A stretch of 64,000 nt of DNA from assembly GCA_029891345.1 (NCBI GenBank), contig CM056993.1:271398636-271462635 (forward strand), given 5' to 3'. This DNA is from Dryococelus australis (Eukaryota; Arthropoda; Insecta; Phasmatodea; Phasmatidae). A model generated the notes under the pieces. That model saw nothing but the letters and a program-made list of their open reading frames with translations, had not been told where the DNA came from and did not search any database. Numbering within the stretch: the stretch's first letter is position 1; every line of letters begins with the position of its first letter. Positions 1 to 10,769 of this stretch are shown in pieces. Position numbers and translations under genes: made by a program.

Positions 1-285
1 ACTGCTTTAGACACAATTCTGTGTTGGTAATAAGGTGTTTTCTAGCTAAGAACTATCTGTTCACTGATTACTCTCATAGTATATATGATTTTAATAGTGA
101 CTAAACTTCACAAGAACCATGCACTATTTTTTCTCTCTGGTCATTAATCAGAGTAATTTTTCTTAGGGAAGCCAAAACATTTTTGTTAAGGCAAAATAAA
201 TATATACAAATGAGTTCATTTTTAACACACATATTTATTCACTAATTTGTACAAAAATTGTATTATGTTTCTTTATACAGCTTGT

Positions 286-545
286 TTCAAAATACACACA
301 TTTAAACTTATTTGTTTGAAATACAAAAGACCAATAATTTCAAAATACATATCAGATTTCACAAAATACAGGATGCCTAACAATATATACACAAACAGTC
401 AGTTAAACACAGATTGTTCCAAAATACACAACATATTTAATCTTATTTTGTTTGAAATACAAATGAACAATAATTTCTAAATACACCTAATACTATTTCA
501 CAAAATACCAGATGACTCATAATATATACACCATTTTTTTTTAAG
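286..545. repeat. Tandem duplication, two units of about 131 bp
   Basis: Two adjacent AT-rich units share the order 'caaaatacaca', 'ttgtttgaaatacaaa', 'caataatttc', 'tttcacaaaata' and 'atatatacac'. The first runs about 286-417 and the second about 418-545. The open frame crossing them looks like a by-product of the low GC content. Nothing else is seen between 1 and 285. Confidence 0.6.
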
Positions 546-589
546 GAGCAAACACAGCCAGCAAAACTTACACAAGGTGTGTCACAAAT

Positions 590-712
590 ATTCTAACACA
601 AAGTGATCCAAAAAATATTTTAACACAAGGTGACCTACAAATATTTTAACACAAGGTGATCCAAAAATATTTTAACATAAGGTGATCCAAATATATTTTA
701 ACACAAGTATAT
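590..712. repeat. Minisatellite, about 27-bp unit
   Basis: About four and a half copies of a 26-28 bp unit built from 'ttttaacacaaggtgatcc' followed by an A-rich spacer. The units differ by a few substitutions and one-base indels. From 713 to 1272 there is AT-rich sequence with no convincing gene. Confidence 0.8.
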
Positions 713-1272
713 ATATGCTGTTACAAAACTTATAAGCTATTTGCAACTTTAGTAAACAATGTTTTCAGATATTTTCATAGAATTGGATCCAGATCTCCTT
801 GTTGAAGTATACTTTCGAGGAGAGAATGTATCTTATGTCCTGGTTTTTTTCTATCTGTTTAAATATACACTTCTTTACAGTCAGAGGAGTGTAACACAAT
901 GCTTTCAACTAAGTCTGGTTATGTCTCAACGTAATGTGATTGCACATCTTCGATAATACATGGAAGAGGTGTGGTTGCAGTCATATAAAAAAAACAGGAA
1001 ATTTTGTCGCATCACTACACTGAATTAACTCGTGGTTTTTTGTCGCCCAGCAGGAAATAAATAACATTGAAATGAAACATCCTGTCACAGGACTCCATAA
1101 ATTCCTGAAGAATTCTGGCATACCATAATATACAATACATTAGACTTGCCTGGTTTAATGGTAACATAGGGATTTCCAAGATGAAAGAACATCATGTTAC
1201 ACATTTGCTTTCCAATACCCAACTGAGAACAATTATTAAGGAACATTGTATGTTTATTGATGAATTCAATGT

Positions 1273-2267
1273 CTAAATTTGCAAGTTGAAATGTGTTTGA
1301 GGGCTAAAGTCAAATTTTTCTAATTTTATAGTTCGATGTACATAACACTTTGAAGAAACATGCCCAGTGCATAATAAGTATCCACACTTTTCATTATTGT
1401 GTATAAACATATGAATATTATTATCACATTCTTCATAATACTGAAATGGTAAAACAGCATCTGTATTATAAACAAGAGGTTTCAAATTTGTTCTTCCTCA
1501 CAATATGATGTTACCATGCATTCGCCCTTAGTTTTAAACTAATTTTTATTCCCTATTCTCTACTGTCTGCACTGATATACAAGACATTCAGAACTGTTGC
1601 AGATAGTTAAACTGGAATCAAAACTACCTGGGTCATTACATGTTATAAAAACAATCCAATATGTACATTTGAAATGAATGTCTGACTCACAAATTTCTTT
1701 AACTATTATATGTGAATATGAATCTCTATAAGTTACATAACACAAACCATTTTTAATAAATGTATACTTACAAGTATGACAGAATATTATTCTGAATTTG
1801 CAAATTCGCAAGCATAGATTTTACACACTGAAGGAAAAACTAGCCCACCATGTTTGAAAATAAATTTGTGGATGTCCCCGTAACACATTTCCTTCCAATG
1901 GATTGTAGTTCTCTGATGAGGTCTGGTGAGTTGGTAGGCGATTACTCCATTGTCATGTTCTTCCTCCAATTCTTCGGTAAGGCTGGGTGACATCAGCTCT
2001 TCATATGTAGATGGAAGTTCACTGTTGGGGTGGAGAAACACCACAATTGTTGCATGCTATTCCTTCACCAAAGCAAATGTCGATACAGGAATCATAAATG
2101 TAGCACCGATGTTCGATATCATTGCAGTCATGCAGCTTATAGAATACTTTTCTGTAGTCTATGTGCAGGACTTTGTATGCGACTGTAGAGTCAAAGATGC
2201 TAGCCATGGACACTTTATATAGTCTGTGATTTATGTGTTCTTGCTTTGAAAAACATTGCATTGGCAT
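1273..2267 (-). pseudogene. Decayed cysteine-rich ORF cluster
   Basis: Four short minus-strand frames (2267-2019, 2044-1787, 1811-1560 and 1485-1273) follow one another with overlaps and frame changes, as expected from a frameshifted coding region or from several exons. They are rich in Cys, His, Tyr and Ile. Two carry a similar spacing: 'MCYGDIHKFIFKHGG' and 'ECDNNIHMFIHNNEKCG', each followed by C-x(n)-C pairs. Similar Cys-Asn-Asp strings recur in the others. This resembles repeated modules of one protein. Further modules lie at 2430-2690 and 2901-3293. I do not recognise the family and see no intact start-to-stop gene. Function unknown; extracellular or viral origin are both possible. Confidence 0.4.
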
Positions 2268-2429
2268 ATGCCACAGGGCAACTTTAATTCCTGATTACCT
2301 ATCTGTGTAACATGTTCCTTGTTGTCACAATGTTCTGTCCACACTATAGGTACAGAACAGCAACATCCCTTCTGCATGAATTATTCAATTTTCTTGTGGG
2401 ACATACATATCGTTATTAATTTAGAAACG

Positions 2430-2690
2430 ACTTCAAATGCTAATTGACTCTCATTAGAAGGCAACGTACTGTCAGTCCGCATATTATACAAAGGACAAAA
2501 TTTCCGCCCATAGCAAACGCCGAACACTTTAAAAGTTTATATCAGACTAATTAACAAGAAATGCCAATGTTCTTCTCCATTGCACATTTGAATTTCTAGT
2601 GGACCATCTTCTTCATGTCGAAACCACACTCGCCTGTAACCTGGAGTAGCACTAGCATATTGAAGTATTTAGTCGAACCTCTCCATCATA
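2430..2690 (-). pseudogene. Degenerate copy of the TPGYRRV module
   Basis: The minus strand reads '..SATPGYRRVWFRHEEDG' then 'EIQMCNGEEHWHF', and after an in-frame stop 'GRKFCPLYNMRTDSTLP'. This parallels, block for block, the ORF at 2901-3293 ('SITPGYRRVGF', 'FQMCNGDEHWNF', 'DDCPVFNMRPDSELP'). The two are therefore diverged duplicates about 600 bp apart. This copy has at least one stop and is not a functional frame. Product and function are unknown. Confidence 0.5.
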
Positions 2691-2900
2691 ACTGTCGTGC
2701 TGTTGCTGTATTTTTGTTCCTTTTTTTTTTTTCACCAAAGAATTTTTGTTTTTTCAAAGAATAAGCGTTTTCGAATAAGGTCTAAAATTGATTTTAAAAT
2801 TTTTCCTAATCTCATCTTAGTTTAATCAAACTTGCAGACACAAATGATACTCTGCCACACCTTGCAGTCCCACATACCACAAGGTGATATTTTTATAATG

Positions 2901-3293
2901 CTACTTCCTTGGATTTGAGTGCTGTGTTGTTTGTATAGCGTGTTTCAGTCCACATGGCGGGGCTGTCAAAAACTCTCTACTGCATTTATATTTAATTTTT
3001 CGAAAACTAGGCTCTTTTGTAATTCCTTCGCTTCTGTTTTTAAAACACAGATCCCAAGACGAACAAGGCAGTTCGCTATCAGGTCGCATGTTAAACACTG
3101 GGCAGTCATCTTGCTCATAAAACAATACTCGTTCTGTGTAGTAATTTCTTTCGAAAGATTGTGCAAAATTCCAATGTTCATCTCCATTACACATCTGGAA
3201 TTGGGAGTATATTTTCTTTAGAAATGTGAACCCCACTCGCCTGTAACCTGGGGTAATACTTGAGTATGTCTGCTCTGGATTGAATGTCTCCAA
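2901..3293 (-). CDS. Unrecognised ORF, 130 aa, TPGYRRV module
   Basis: This is the longest open frame of the cysteine-rich cluster. The first half holds the conserved blocks 'TPGYRRVGF' (about residues 15-23), 'MCNGDEHWNF' (about 34-43) and 'CPVFNMRPDSELPC' (about 64-77). The second half is basic with scattered Cys. The first half has a mutated paralogue at 2430-2690, so the conserved part is probably one repeated domain. Codon-level similarity between the copies supports past coding. No signal peptide is evident at the annotated Met, and the true start or upstream exon is uncertain. It could be an exon of an old host gene family or part of a virus-like element. From 3294 to 3531 nothing is seen. 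Confidence 0.4.
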   Translation of the reverse strand: METFNPEQTYSSITPGYRRVGFTFLKKIYSQFQMCNGDEHWNFAQSFERNYYTERVLFYEQDDCPVFNMRPDSELPCSSWDLCFKNRSEGITKEPSFRKIKYKCSREFLTAPPCGLKHAIQTTQHSNPRK

Positions 3294-3531
3294 TGAAAGT
3301 TTTTTTCGCAGGTCTGGACCTGTTAAATGTCAGTTTTTTTTAGTTATTATATTTACACATACATGGGATGTTGGAACAAATATTATCTTATATTTTCGCT
3401 TTTGTCTTGCGAACATAACATTTTTTATCACAATGATTAGTGTTGTAGCATTTTACTAGCGAATTGATACTTGAACAGTCATGATAACTTCTGATGTTTA
3501 CAATTTCTGTATTAGTTAGACTTTTTAAAAT

Positions 3532-3828
3532 TTATTTCTGCATATTTTCCAACACGTACACTGGGTAGTCCTCGAGCAGCGCCTTGTTCACATAGTGAAA
3601 ATGGTAATCATATGCTATATCACCACAGTTCCTTTTCAAACCATGCACTTCGTATGTTTGATGTCGGAAGCTCATTTTAAATTCCTGAATTAAGGTAAAC
3701 CAAGGTTTCGGAGCTTTGAAAAACAACACTTTTGTGTCATTAGCATCAGTTGCATAAGAAATTGCGAGTTCTTTAATTATAAAAGAATTGTCTTGATAAT
3801 TTTCGAAGCCTTCCACAAAACACATCAT
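3532..3828 (-). pseudogene. Virus-like element ORF relic (CFVEGF...HGL...GDI pattern), 98 aa
   Basis: The frame reads 'MMCFVEGFENYQDNSFIIKE', then 'VLFFKAPKPW' at about residues 34-43, 'VHGLKRNCGDIAYD' at about 61-74 and 'DYPVYVLENM' near the end. I associate this order of blocks (acidic residue in F-V-E-G-F, FI-KEL, a Phe/Pro-rich strand, HGL-x(n)-GDI-Y, then a YV block) with an uncharacterised ORF seen repeatedly in arthropod virus-like and transposon-like loci. It may have an RNase H-like or exonuclease-like fold, but that is from memory. The frame is open but short and has no partner. The neighbouring ORFs at 3861-4454 are on the same strand and may belong to the same element. Confidence 0.4.
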
Positions 3829-3860
3829 GGTTGTAAATTAAAAGTTTCAATTACACAATT

Positions 3861-4454
3861 TTAAAAGTCTAGTATGGTTAAAAAAAAGCTCAGTTGTAGC
3901 TCCGAATCTACTTCATCAATACTGGAATCGTCTCTTGGTAAAACAGGATGATTAGCGAGTTCCATAATATTTTGCCACCTTCGCATTACACAGTCTCTCC
4001 TCAAATGTACAGTATTCGGCTGATTAAAGAAAGCTGGTGTACCATACAGACAATCTTCATCACAAGGCAAATACGAGACTATGTCCTCATCGCCTCTTAA
4101 ATCCTCAGAGAGGAATGGATACAAGTGTTGAATTTCGTGTCCCACAAATGTAAGAAGAAATTCTTTAGGTAGCAACAAGGAAGTCTGAACGTTTAGGCTT
4201 AAAAGAGTCTCGGTTTGACTATGTGTTAAAATGGCATTAAACACTCTAACACATTCTTCATCTCAATTTTGGCAGCAATGTCCGTCGTGCACATTACCTG
4301 CTGAAGCTTGTAGATTGATGAACATATCGGAGAAATCTGTTGAAGTAAACCTCTCTGTGAAATCTGTAGTATGTCTCAGTGAAATCTGTTGATTAATGCA
4401 CCCACTCAGCGGTACACTCCTGACATGATCTGACTTCGACAACTGCTGGCTCAA
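3861..4454 (-). pseudogene. Unrecognised ORF with one internal stop, about 197 codons
   Basis: Two open frames (4454-4263 and 4244-3861) are in the same reading frame, separated only by a TGA and six sense codons, so they are one coding region with a premature stop. The second part is acidic with Trp/Arg-rich 'CVMRRWQNIMELANHP'. It contains 'LLLPKEFLLTFVGHEIQHL', whose H-E-x-x-H string recalls a metalloprotease motif (HEIQH), but there is no other support for a peptidase. The family is not recognised. It lies just upstream, on the same strand, of the relic at 3532-3828. From 4455 to 5128 the sequence is AT-rich with no gene seen. Confidence 0.35.
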
Positions 4455-5128
4455 GACCGAAAATATAATTAATTTATTGCTACTTATAAAATATATGAAT
4501 TCAAAATGGCCACAGTTTTGTGTTAAAATCGCTTAAAATCGGAGCTTTTGGAAAAATTATTTTAATGTCGTTTATTTTATCATTTTTAAAACTCATTTCA
4601 GGGTGAAATCGCAGTATTTTGTTCAAAATATGGACATTTGTCTGGAATATACACATTTCTGCTATATTTGGCTGTTAGGAATTGCAGAACATCCTTATTA
4701 CAGATGCAATTTGTGAGTTTATAGAAAAATATATATGTTAGTTACCTTCCAAATATCCTGTTCGAGTTTTTTGTTGAAGTATTGGAACTTTACAACTCCG
4801 ATACGAATTCCTATCGATTTAGTTTTCTATGTAAATGCCGTAATATTTGTCCAAATATATACATTTATGATATAAATGTTGGTTGCCTTTTATAAAATAA
4901 ACTTGTCAGTTATGAAGAGTGGTTTAGTTTTGTAAAGAAAATGTTTTTAGAAAATATATACGCACGTACATTTATAATTTTTAGCTAGCAAAATGTTTGG
5001 ATAGCAAATTTTTTGGATAGCAAAAAAAAAAAAGTTTAAATACTGGAAAATGGATTTTTCACATATTTAGTTTTTTTCATTGAACAGCATAATAATTGTA
5101 TTGTTACTTAGAATTATCTCTAATCAGT

Positions 5129-5835
5129 TTGTTTAGCGAAGAGTTTCCTGGACTTTTGAAGTAGTAAATGTGTTTTGCTGGGAACGTGAAATTTTCCATG
5201 CCAGGGTAAAGTTAGGATCTGTGAGTTTTCTGCAAGTTTCGTCTTCGGAAGCACTGTTTCCCATGGCCAACAAAGTTACCTGGATGCTGGCTCGCTGCCC
5301 TCCACCTGTCTCGGCACGAGTAATGGGGACGGGTTCTTTGTGATTGCAGGCGTAGCATTGGGCTGCCAGCCCTTTGTTAAGCGGGTGACACCGAACATAT
5401 AGCCGGATGCGTGGCATGACTTGATGAGGCGAGGAATCCTTGCTGGTGGGCAGGAGGAATCCATAACTTTTGGGTGCGGCATTTAGTGGAGGCGTCCACT
5501 CTGGGGAAGGGGATGGGTTGTCGGAGGACGGTCTCCAAAACTCTACCCCTCCTTGCCAGCGATGTCTCCACGCCTCTCGGGGCAGAATAATATATTGTGT
5601 TCTCCGTGGTGCTGCATGAGAGGAGTTGGGGGTGAAACAGATAAATGTATGGTCTTGCGACTTGTTAGAACTGGTGCCAATTTTCTTTGACCATGGTGTG
5701 CGTGCAGCCAGAGAAATTTATTGGTTTCCAAGAGCCAGGTGTCTGTCAGCCTTCACGAATACACCCTGGTCTTCACCGAAGGAGCAAATACATCTCGTGT
5801 TTACACTGTTTGGGATATTTGTTTCGCTAAACAAT
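5129..5835. other. GC-richer segment bounded by a 12-bp inverted repeat
   Basis: TTGTTTAGCGAA at 5129-5140 reappears inverted at 5824-5835. The 707 bp between them is clearly richer in GC than either flank and contains overlapping short ORFs on both strands with no recognisable domain. This could be a non-autonomous DNA transposon, but 12 bp is short and I find no convincing target duplication. From 5836 to 6699 I see only AT-rich sequence. Confidence 0.25.
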
Positions 5836-6699
5836 AATTAAAACAGGGCTGTTTATACGATTATTGGGGAATATTATTCACCTTAAAACATATATAGAGC
5901 TGTATATATTGCTAAGTATTTTTGAAAACACGATATTTGTTGTTTATGTTAGATGTGTTTATTTAAACTTGCTGTAGAGAGAAAAGCGATTTTCTTGGAT
6001 ATTTGGGTTAGGAGAAAAAATTTGCACACGGTTTAATTAATCAATCAGTTCGCCTGGTTTCCAGTGCATGTTTATAGAGTCGATGAGGGTGAAGTACGAG
6101 TGAGTATGTGTTTGAAGTTGTAATTTAATATTAGCCGGGCATTTTGTTTAACTTAATTTGTTCCATTCGGTAATTACATGAATACATGTATATATAGACA
6201 ATGTTACATGATTAACGTGGAGATCAGTTACTTTGCTAAGGAAACAGTTTCAATGCATGATTAAAATCGGTTAATCGAATTTATTTAAAGTCTTTCGTTA
6301 ATGATTCGTACTTATTTCATTTGCTTCGCCGAAATAGTTCGTTACTTTTATGTTATTCGACGAGTGATTAACATAATTCGTTCGGTAACCTATTTCAATC
6401 TCGCTTTTCATTTAATAAATATTACTTCACCGAAAATAAAACATTTATACCGTATCTAAAGTAGTTAAGTACTCAGTATGTCTCCAGACATTCGACCTGG
6501 TGTGTAGCCCTCTATGCATATCAGTCACGAACCAAAAAAATTAAAATGGCCCTTATAACACTCTTCCACCGATATCTACTATATGAACAATTACAACCCG
6601 TTCCTCTGGTAAGTCCATACCGAACCTGCTCCGCCAATATGACCCTTATGACATGAATAAATTAATAAACATTCTTTGATATCAAGAAATGCTATAAAA

Positions 6700-6830
6700 C
6701 TAAAACAATTTATATCAAAACATTATTTCATTAATCGATTAATCTAATTAAAATATTTAATTAATTGGTAAATTAATTACATTAATTATTCAATTAATCA
6801 AATGAATTAGCCAATTAATCCAATGTGAAT
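6700..6830. repeat. AATTAAT/GATTAAT-rich degenerate tract
   Basis: A tract of overlapping 'attaattaa', 'attaatcg' and 'caattaatc' words ends in 'ccaatgtgaat'. A very similar tract with the same ending ('caaatgtgaat') lies at 22620-22785, so this is a dispersed element or satellite remnant rather than plain AT richness. Confidence 0.45.
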
Positions 6831-6859
6831 ATCATGATTTGGTATTTAGTCCACTCTTG

Positions 6860-7690
6860 CACCAAATGTGACTTAGGCCACTTTTGCGCAAAGTGTCCCA
6901 AAACATACATGCTCATACTACTACCAGTCCTCTACAGAATTTATACCCAGAAAATACGGGCCCTTCCCTCCAGAATCGACTTATTACCATGGGTGTTTAT
7001 GCCGATGACACAGTCTCTACACCCACTCCCGTGAAGATGAACTTGCAATTCAACGAATCCAGACCTAACTCATTGAGTTTGAAAATTATTTTCGCCTGTG
7101 GAGAATTAATATAAATGTGGGAAAGAGCGAAGCGTTAGTCATCACACGTCGCCGAAACATTCCCCCAAATGTACAGTTAACTCTCTTTAGAGAAAATATT
7201 CCCTTCAAGGAAGAGGTTAAGTATCTTGGTGTTATCATGGATAGTAAATTGACATGGCGACGCCACATGGAGACAAAGTGTAATCTCGCTTATGCCCGCC
7301 TGTCTGCCATATATCCACTATTAAATCATAGCTCCAGTTTATCACTAAAAAATGGGTTACAATTACACCAGTCCTTGGTTAGACCCATTATCACATATGC
7401 AACCCCTGCGTGGGCTTACTGCGCTCCCATTCATTAAAATTATTTACAAGTGGTGCAGAATAAATGCTTTAGATTAGCTGCTCATGTACCATGCTAAATT
7501 CCCATCAGGAAGTAGCATGCAGAACTTTACCAAGAACTGCTACAAGATGTAATTCTCAAGCAGGCCCAAACCTTTTATCAATCTCTTGAAGACCATGCCA
7601 ATCCTCTCATTACTGTCATAGGGGAATATGATATTGATGAGACTCAAAGCTATAAGCGACCCAAGTCGCTTATAGCCCACAGGCCCCCTT
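6860..7690 (+). pseudogene. Jockey-type LINE reverse transcriptase, C-terminal part, broken
   Basis: The RT active-site box appears as 'GVYADDTVSTP' at about 6990-7020. A frameshift near 7100 leads into the thumb and post-RT region at 7117-7437, containing 'EEVKYLGVIMDSKLTWRRHM', 'LYPLL'-like helices and 'YATPAWAYCAPIH'. That is the conserved order YLGV-D-L-W-H followed by Y-x-x-P-W seen in Jockey-clade LINEs. After a stop, the same frame continues with 'NKCFRLAAHVPC' and 'LYQELLQD' to about 7690. The RT fingers and the endonuclease are missing on the left, so this is a 5'-truncated insertion. Several stops and shifts make it inactive. The 3' UTR follows at 7690-8296. Confidence 0.8.
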
Positions 7691-8296
7691 AGCCCTGCGT
7701 GTAACACTCTGCCATGCCAATCATATTAGCACCTGCACAGCCTAAATAGTCTATTGCAGTAGACCAATCTGGCAGCTCACTTTTTCCCCTTTAATTTTCA
7801 GGTTCACAGAAGAGATCGGAGAGTAGAAGCTCGATAGCGCCACTCCCCTCACCAGAGAGGCGCCCAAACACCACTCTGGTTACTGCCGGCATCGTGTTAA
7901 TGAATTACTAAAGACCCTGCCCCCTCTCCACTAGTATTTTCAATTCTACTTTCCAAGAGCATGTTTCCAAACACGCTGTCTCCTGTAGCATTCTATTTAA
8001 CTAAATTTAATGCATGCATGCAATAATTTTGAATTTTCTTCTCTGTCGCAAGGGTTTTTACGTCTCTCTTGACGGGTTTTCCCTTGCTCTTCTTTGTTAA
8101 GACTAGCTCTTAGTACACTCAGGGAGGTAGTCATGGCCTCAATTGCAGGCCATGGTTGCCCAATCTCTCTTTACCGCGATGCACGTCTCCTTGCATTTCC
8201 TTCCTTGTTGGCGTAAGGGGTTAGCCCTGAGACGGAAATAAATCCCGCCCTACCTTCGGGCCTTCATTTCACATAACAATTAGGTTAAGATAGCGT
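7690..8296 (+). mobile_element. 3' UTR and A-rich end of the Jockey-like LINE
   Basis: This stretch has no ORF. From about 7780 to the end it matches 50075-50595 nearly base for base (for example 'gtcatggcctcaattgcagg' and 'acgcgtctccttgc'-like blocks), identifying it as the shared LINE 3' terminus. It ends in 'gcgtagaaaaaat', directly against the left border of repeat R1 at 8306. Confidence 0.8.
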
Positions 8297-8321
8297 AGAA
8301 AAAATTACCTTCTTGGCCCGG

Positions 8322-8905
8322 TTAAGCGTGTTGGACCCCAAAAAATCAATTATTTAATTTTTGTACCAAACATTGCTCAACTTGTACATTTTATGTGATG
8401 ATATTTTCCTGGAATCGAAACATTTTATATTTTTTGAATAATTTGATGTCAAATTCTAATTTCTTATGTTTTGTTTAGGCATAACAAATAATACTAACTA
8501 AGTTGTACAAATGAAAAAAAAAAAGTAAACTAATACCATGCGCTACCGCGTGACATATATGTCGTCACTAAATAACAAACCATGTATATGGAAAAAATAT
8601 TAATATAGGGAAATTTTTGCATATTTTCAACTAATTTTAATGTATGGACAGTTATTTGGCGATTAAATAATTATACGTCACACGGTAGCCCATGGCATTA
8701 ATTTACTTTGTGAATTTTTTTCATTTCTGGAACTATTATAGTATTTGTTGTAATTGCTGCAGTAAAACAGAAAAACATCAAATTATATATATATAAAGGA
8801 AAAATTCTTATTCGAGGAAAATGTCATCACATTTAACGTGTACAAGTTGGACAATTTTTGGTAAAAAATAAAATTATTAATTTTTGGGTGTCCGCCACCG
8901 TTAAA
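8322..8905. mobile_element. Palindromic (foldback) MITE, copy 1, about 570 bp
   Basis: The left arm starts 'ggttaagcgtgttggacccc' and the right arm is its near reverse complement, ending 'ggtgtccgccaccgttaaag'. The complementarity continues inward almost to the centre near 8620: 'gtaccaaacattg' faces 'caatttttggtaaa', and 'aagtaaactaataccatg' faces 'catggcattaatttactt'. Almost the whole element can therefore fold into one hairpin. There is no coding capacity. Other copies are at 27272-27545 (left half only) and 55287-56155 (split by a SINE). Confidence 0.8.
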
Positions 8906-9634
8906 GCACCAGATTACTGTTCGACAGGTCCTGGTTTCGAATTCCAGTTAAGGCATTGATACAAGTGCTTTCATAGTTGTGAATTTAGGCTATGTTTACT
9001 ATGCACGCCAACCTCCTACCACTAAGTCGAGGACGTTAAATAAACTATTTTCAGCAAATCATCGCACGTTCCTCCTAAAATACCCTGTTATTCTGCGTAG
9101 GCCCTACTGTTTCGTAACCCTTATACAACAGATCTTACAGCACTGTCCTGAAAACTTTTTGTCTAAGTTATACATTATTTTACCGATTATTATTTCTTAA
9201 GCTCATTTTTCACTAAATAAGTTTTTCACAAACAATCCTTAGTGTTTTTTTTTTTTAAGATAGAATGTGAACTTAATTCCTATCGCTATCACATTCGCGG
9301 CTAAACACATTTACTTTAACACGACAACCTACTCAAGCACTTATAAGTGGTTCCAGCATAATATTCAATTTAAGGTAAGCATCCCAAAAAGTAAGTGTGA
9401 AGTGATTTTGAATATATATTTGTAATTTTAATATTTATGTAAAGAACATAATTTTAATCTGTAATTTGCGTAACGATTCTTTCTTGTTTCACTACTTCCC
9501 ATTTACTGGTAAGGCTACCAGTCCTGCCTTCTTGACCATGTAGTGAAAATCAATCAGTAATGTGCACAGTACACTGTATTCTTTACTTTGACCATTACAC
9601 AGCAGTATTTAAAATGGTGGTATCTAATTCACTT

Positions 9635-9823
9635 TCATCCTCTTTCAAAATACTTGCTCTGAAGTAATGTAAAGTTTTTCGTCACTGATATATTAATGTA
9701 TATACACACACACACACATGCTAAAACATATGGGTGTATTTTTGACATATTACTATTAACATTAGATGTTTGTTGTTGAAAGTGTACTAAAGCCACGCTT
9801 TCCTTGTCGTACTCCGCCTCCAT
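9635..9823 (-). CDS. Short ORF with start conserved in both R1 copies (MEAEYDKESV)
   Basis: The minus-strand frame starts 'MEAEYDKESVALVHFQQQTS' and continues to 'NMSKIHPYV' before diverging. The second R1 copy at 28433-28639 has 'MEAEYDKESVVFTRFQHKT' and 'NMSKLHPYV'. About 35 codons are conserved from the ATG, then the copies differ, which suits a first coding exon with a donor after 'CCATATGTTT'. It may be the 5' exon of the protein encoded by R1, perhaps a transposase, but I do not recognise it. This copy ends 62 codons in, in a (CA)n-containing stretch. Confidence 0.4.
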   Translation of the reverse strand: MEAEYDKESVALVHFQQQTSNVNSNMSKIHPYVLACVCVCIYINISVTKNFTLLQSKYFERG

Positions 9824-9835
9824 TTTTTATTTACG

Positions 9836-10353
9836 TTACGAGCCACGACCGAAAAATTTCAAACCCCCGGTGGAAATAATTACGTGCAGCCTGAAAAGGG
9901 GACATTATATTGTTCCTTTACCTTAAGTTGAAGTTGGATGTTTCGTATGCTGGCTTGTGAAGTTCTCCATCCTTGCCGCAAAGCCGACCACCAACGCCGT
10001 CAAATGGGTCGTCCAGCAGTGACCGCAGCCCGGCAGCCGGCTGTCTTCATCCACGTCAACATTCCTACTGCCGGGCGCAACGAGTATCGCCCTCTTAGCA
10101 ATGCCGGCAGGGTGATCACGTGATTCATGACGTCACTGTGTCTTGATTCGTCCCCTTCCCCAAGCGTCGCTGGAGTTGCAAGACGTACAATAATGAAGAC
10201 AAGAAAAAATAAAATACTGTTTTTGGTTTCTGCGGATGCGTCAATTTAAATATAGATTTTAGATTGGTTATGATGCCATAAGCAAACTGATTACGAAAAT
10301 CGCAAAGTTGCTCTATTTCTTCCCCGGTAGAGACGGGATGTGAATTTCTGATG
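9836..10353. other. No gene seen; GC-richer stretch with E-box and CRE words
   Basis: The stretch contains CACGTG and TGACGTCA within 20 bp at about 10117-10135 and a GC-rich, low-complexity ORF at 9938-10123 that I do not trust. It could be regulatory DNA for the promoter candidate just downstream. No domain or RNA gene is seen. Confidence 0.3.
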
Positions 10354-10395
10354 TATAAAATGGCCAGACTGGGGCCGTCTCGAGGTATTCAGCTC
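10354..10395 (+). promoter_or_regulatory. Possible core promoter (TATAAAA plus TTCAG initiator-like)
   Basis: TATAAAA at 10354-10360 is followed by 'attcagctcc' with the A at 10391. The spacing of about 37 bp is longer than the usual 25-33 bp, so this is weak. Upstream are the E-box and CRE words noted above. No ORF follows clearly; 10396-10769 shows AT-rich sequence only. Confidence 0.25.
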
Positions 10396-10769
10396 CCGTC
10401 TGCGTCATCATGCATTTAAGATAAGTTTCGTATTAAAGGGCCTTTCTGGTCAATGCTAATATGGACATTTTGAACTCCATATATTTTGTTAGGGTTCCAT
10501 TATGAAGAATTTTATAGGCATGATTGCCTGTTTTATTGCATTTCCATGTAAAGCAAATTAGTCGTTAATGTGCCATACATAGTTTGTAGAAGCCATGTGG
10601 CTTTGTATATTATGTAATCACCATAAGATTTGTTGATGCTCGTGTGAGCAACTTTTATAAATGCTTTTGTAATATCTCGTTAGGGCACAAGTTTTATGTA
10701 ACAATATATACCGCTATTTTTGGTATAATTTTAGGCCACCATTGTATTAAGAAATAAACAGGTTTTTAA

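Larger units (their letters stand above)
8306..9824 (+). repeat. Dispersed repeat R1, copy 1
   Basis: The left border 'taccttcttggcccggttaagc' and right border at 'cgtactccgcctccat' are shared with 27262-28639. In between, long blocks match, including 'aataaactattttcagcaaatca' and 'aacacgacaacc-actcaagcac'. Copy 1 contains a complete palindromic MITE near its left end; copy 2 has only half of it. The unit of about 1.5 kb is probably a decayed transposon. Its right end carries a conserved ATG on the minus strand. Confidence 0.7.

Noticed and set aside
4170..4190. HEIQH as a metalloprotease active site
   Set aside because: A lone H-E-x-x-H string without further peptidase context occurs often by chance.
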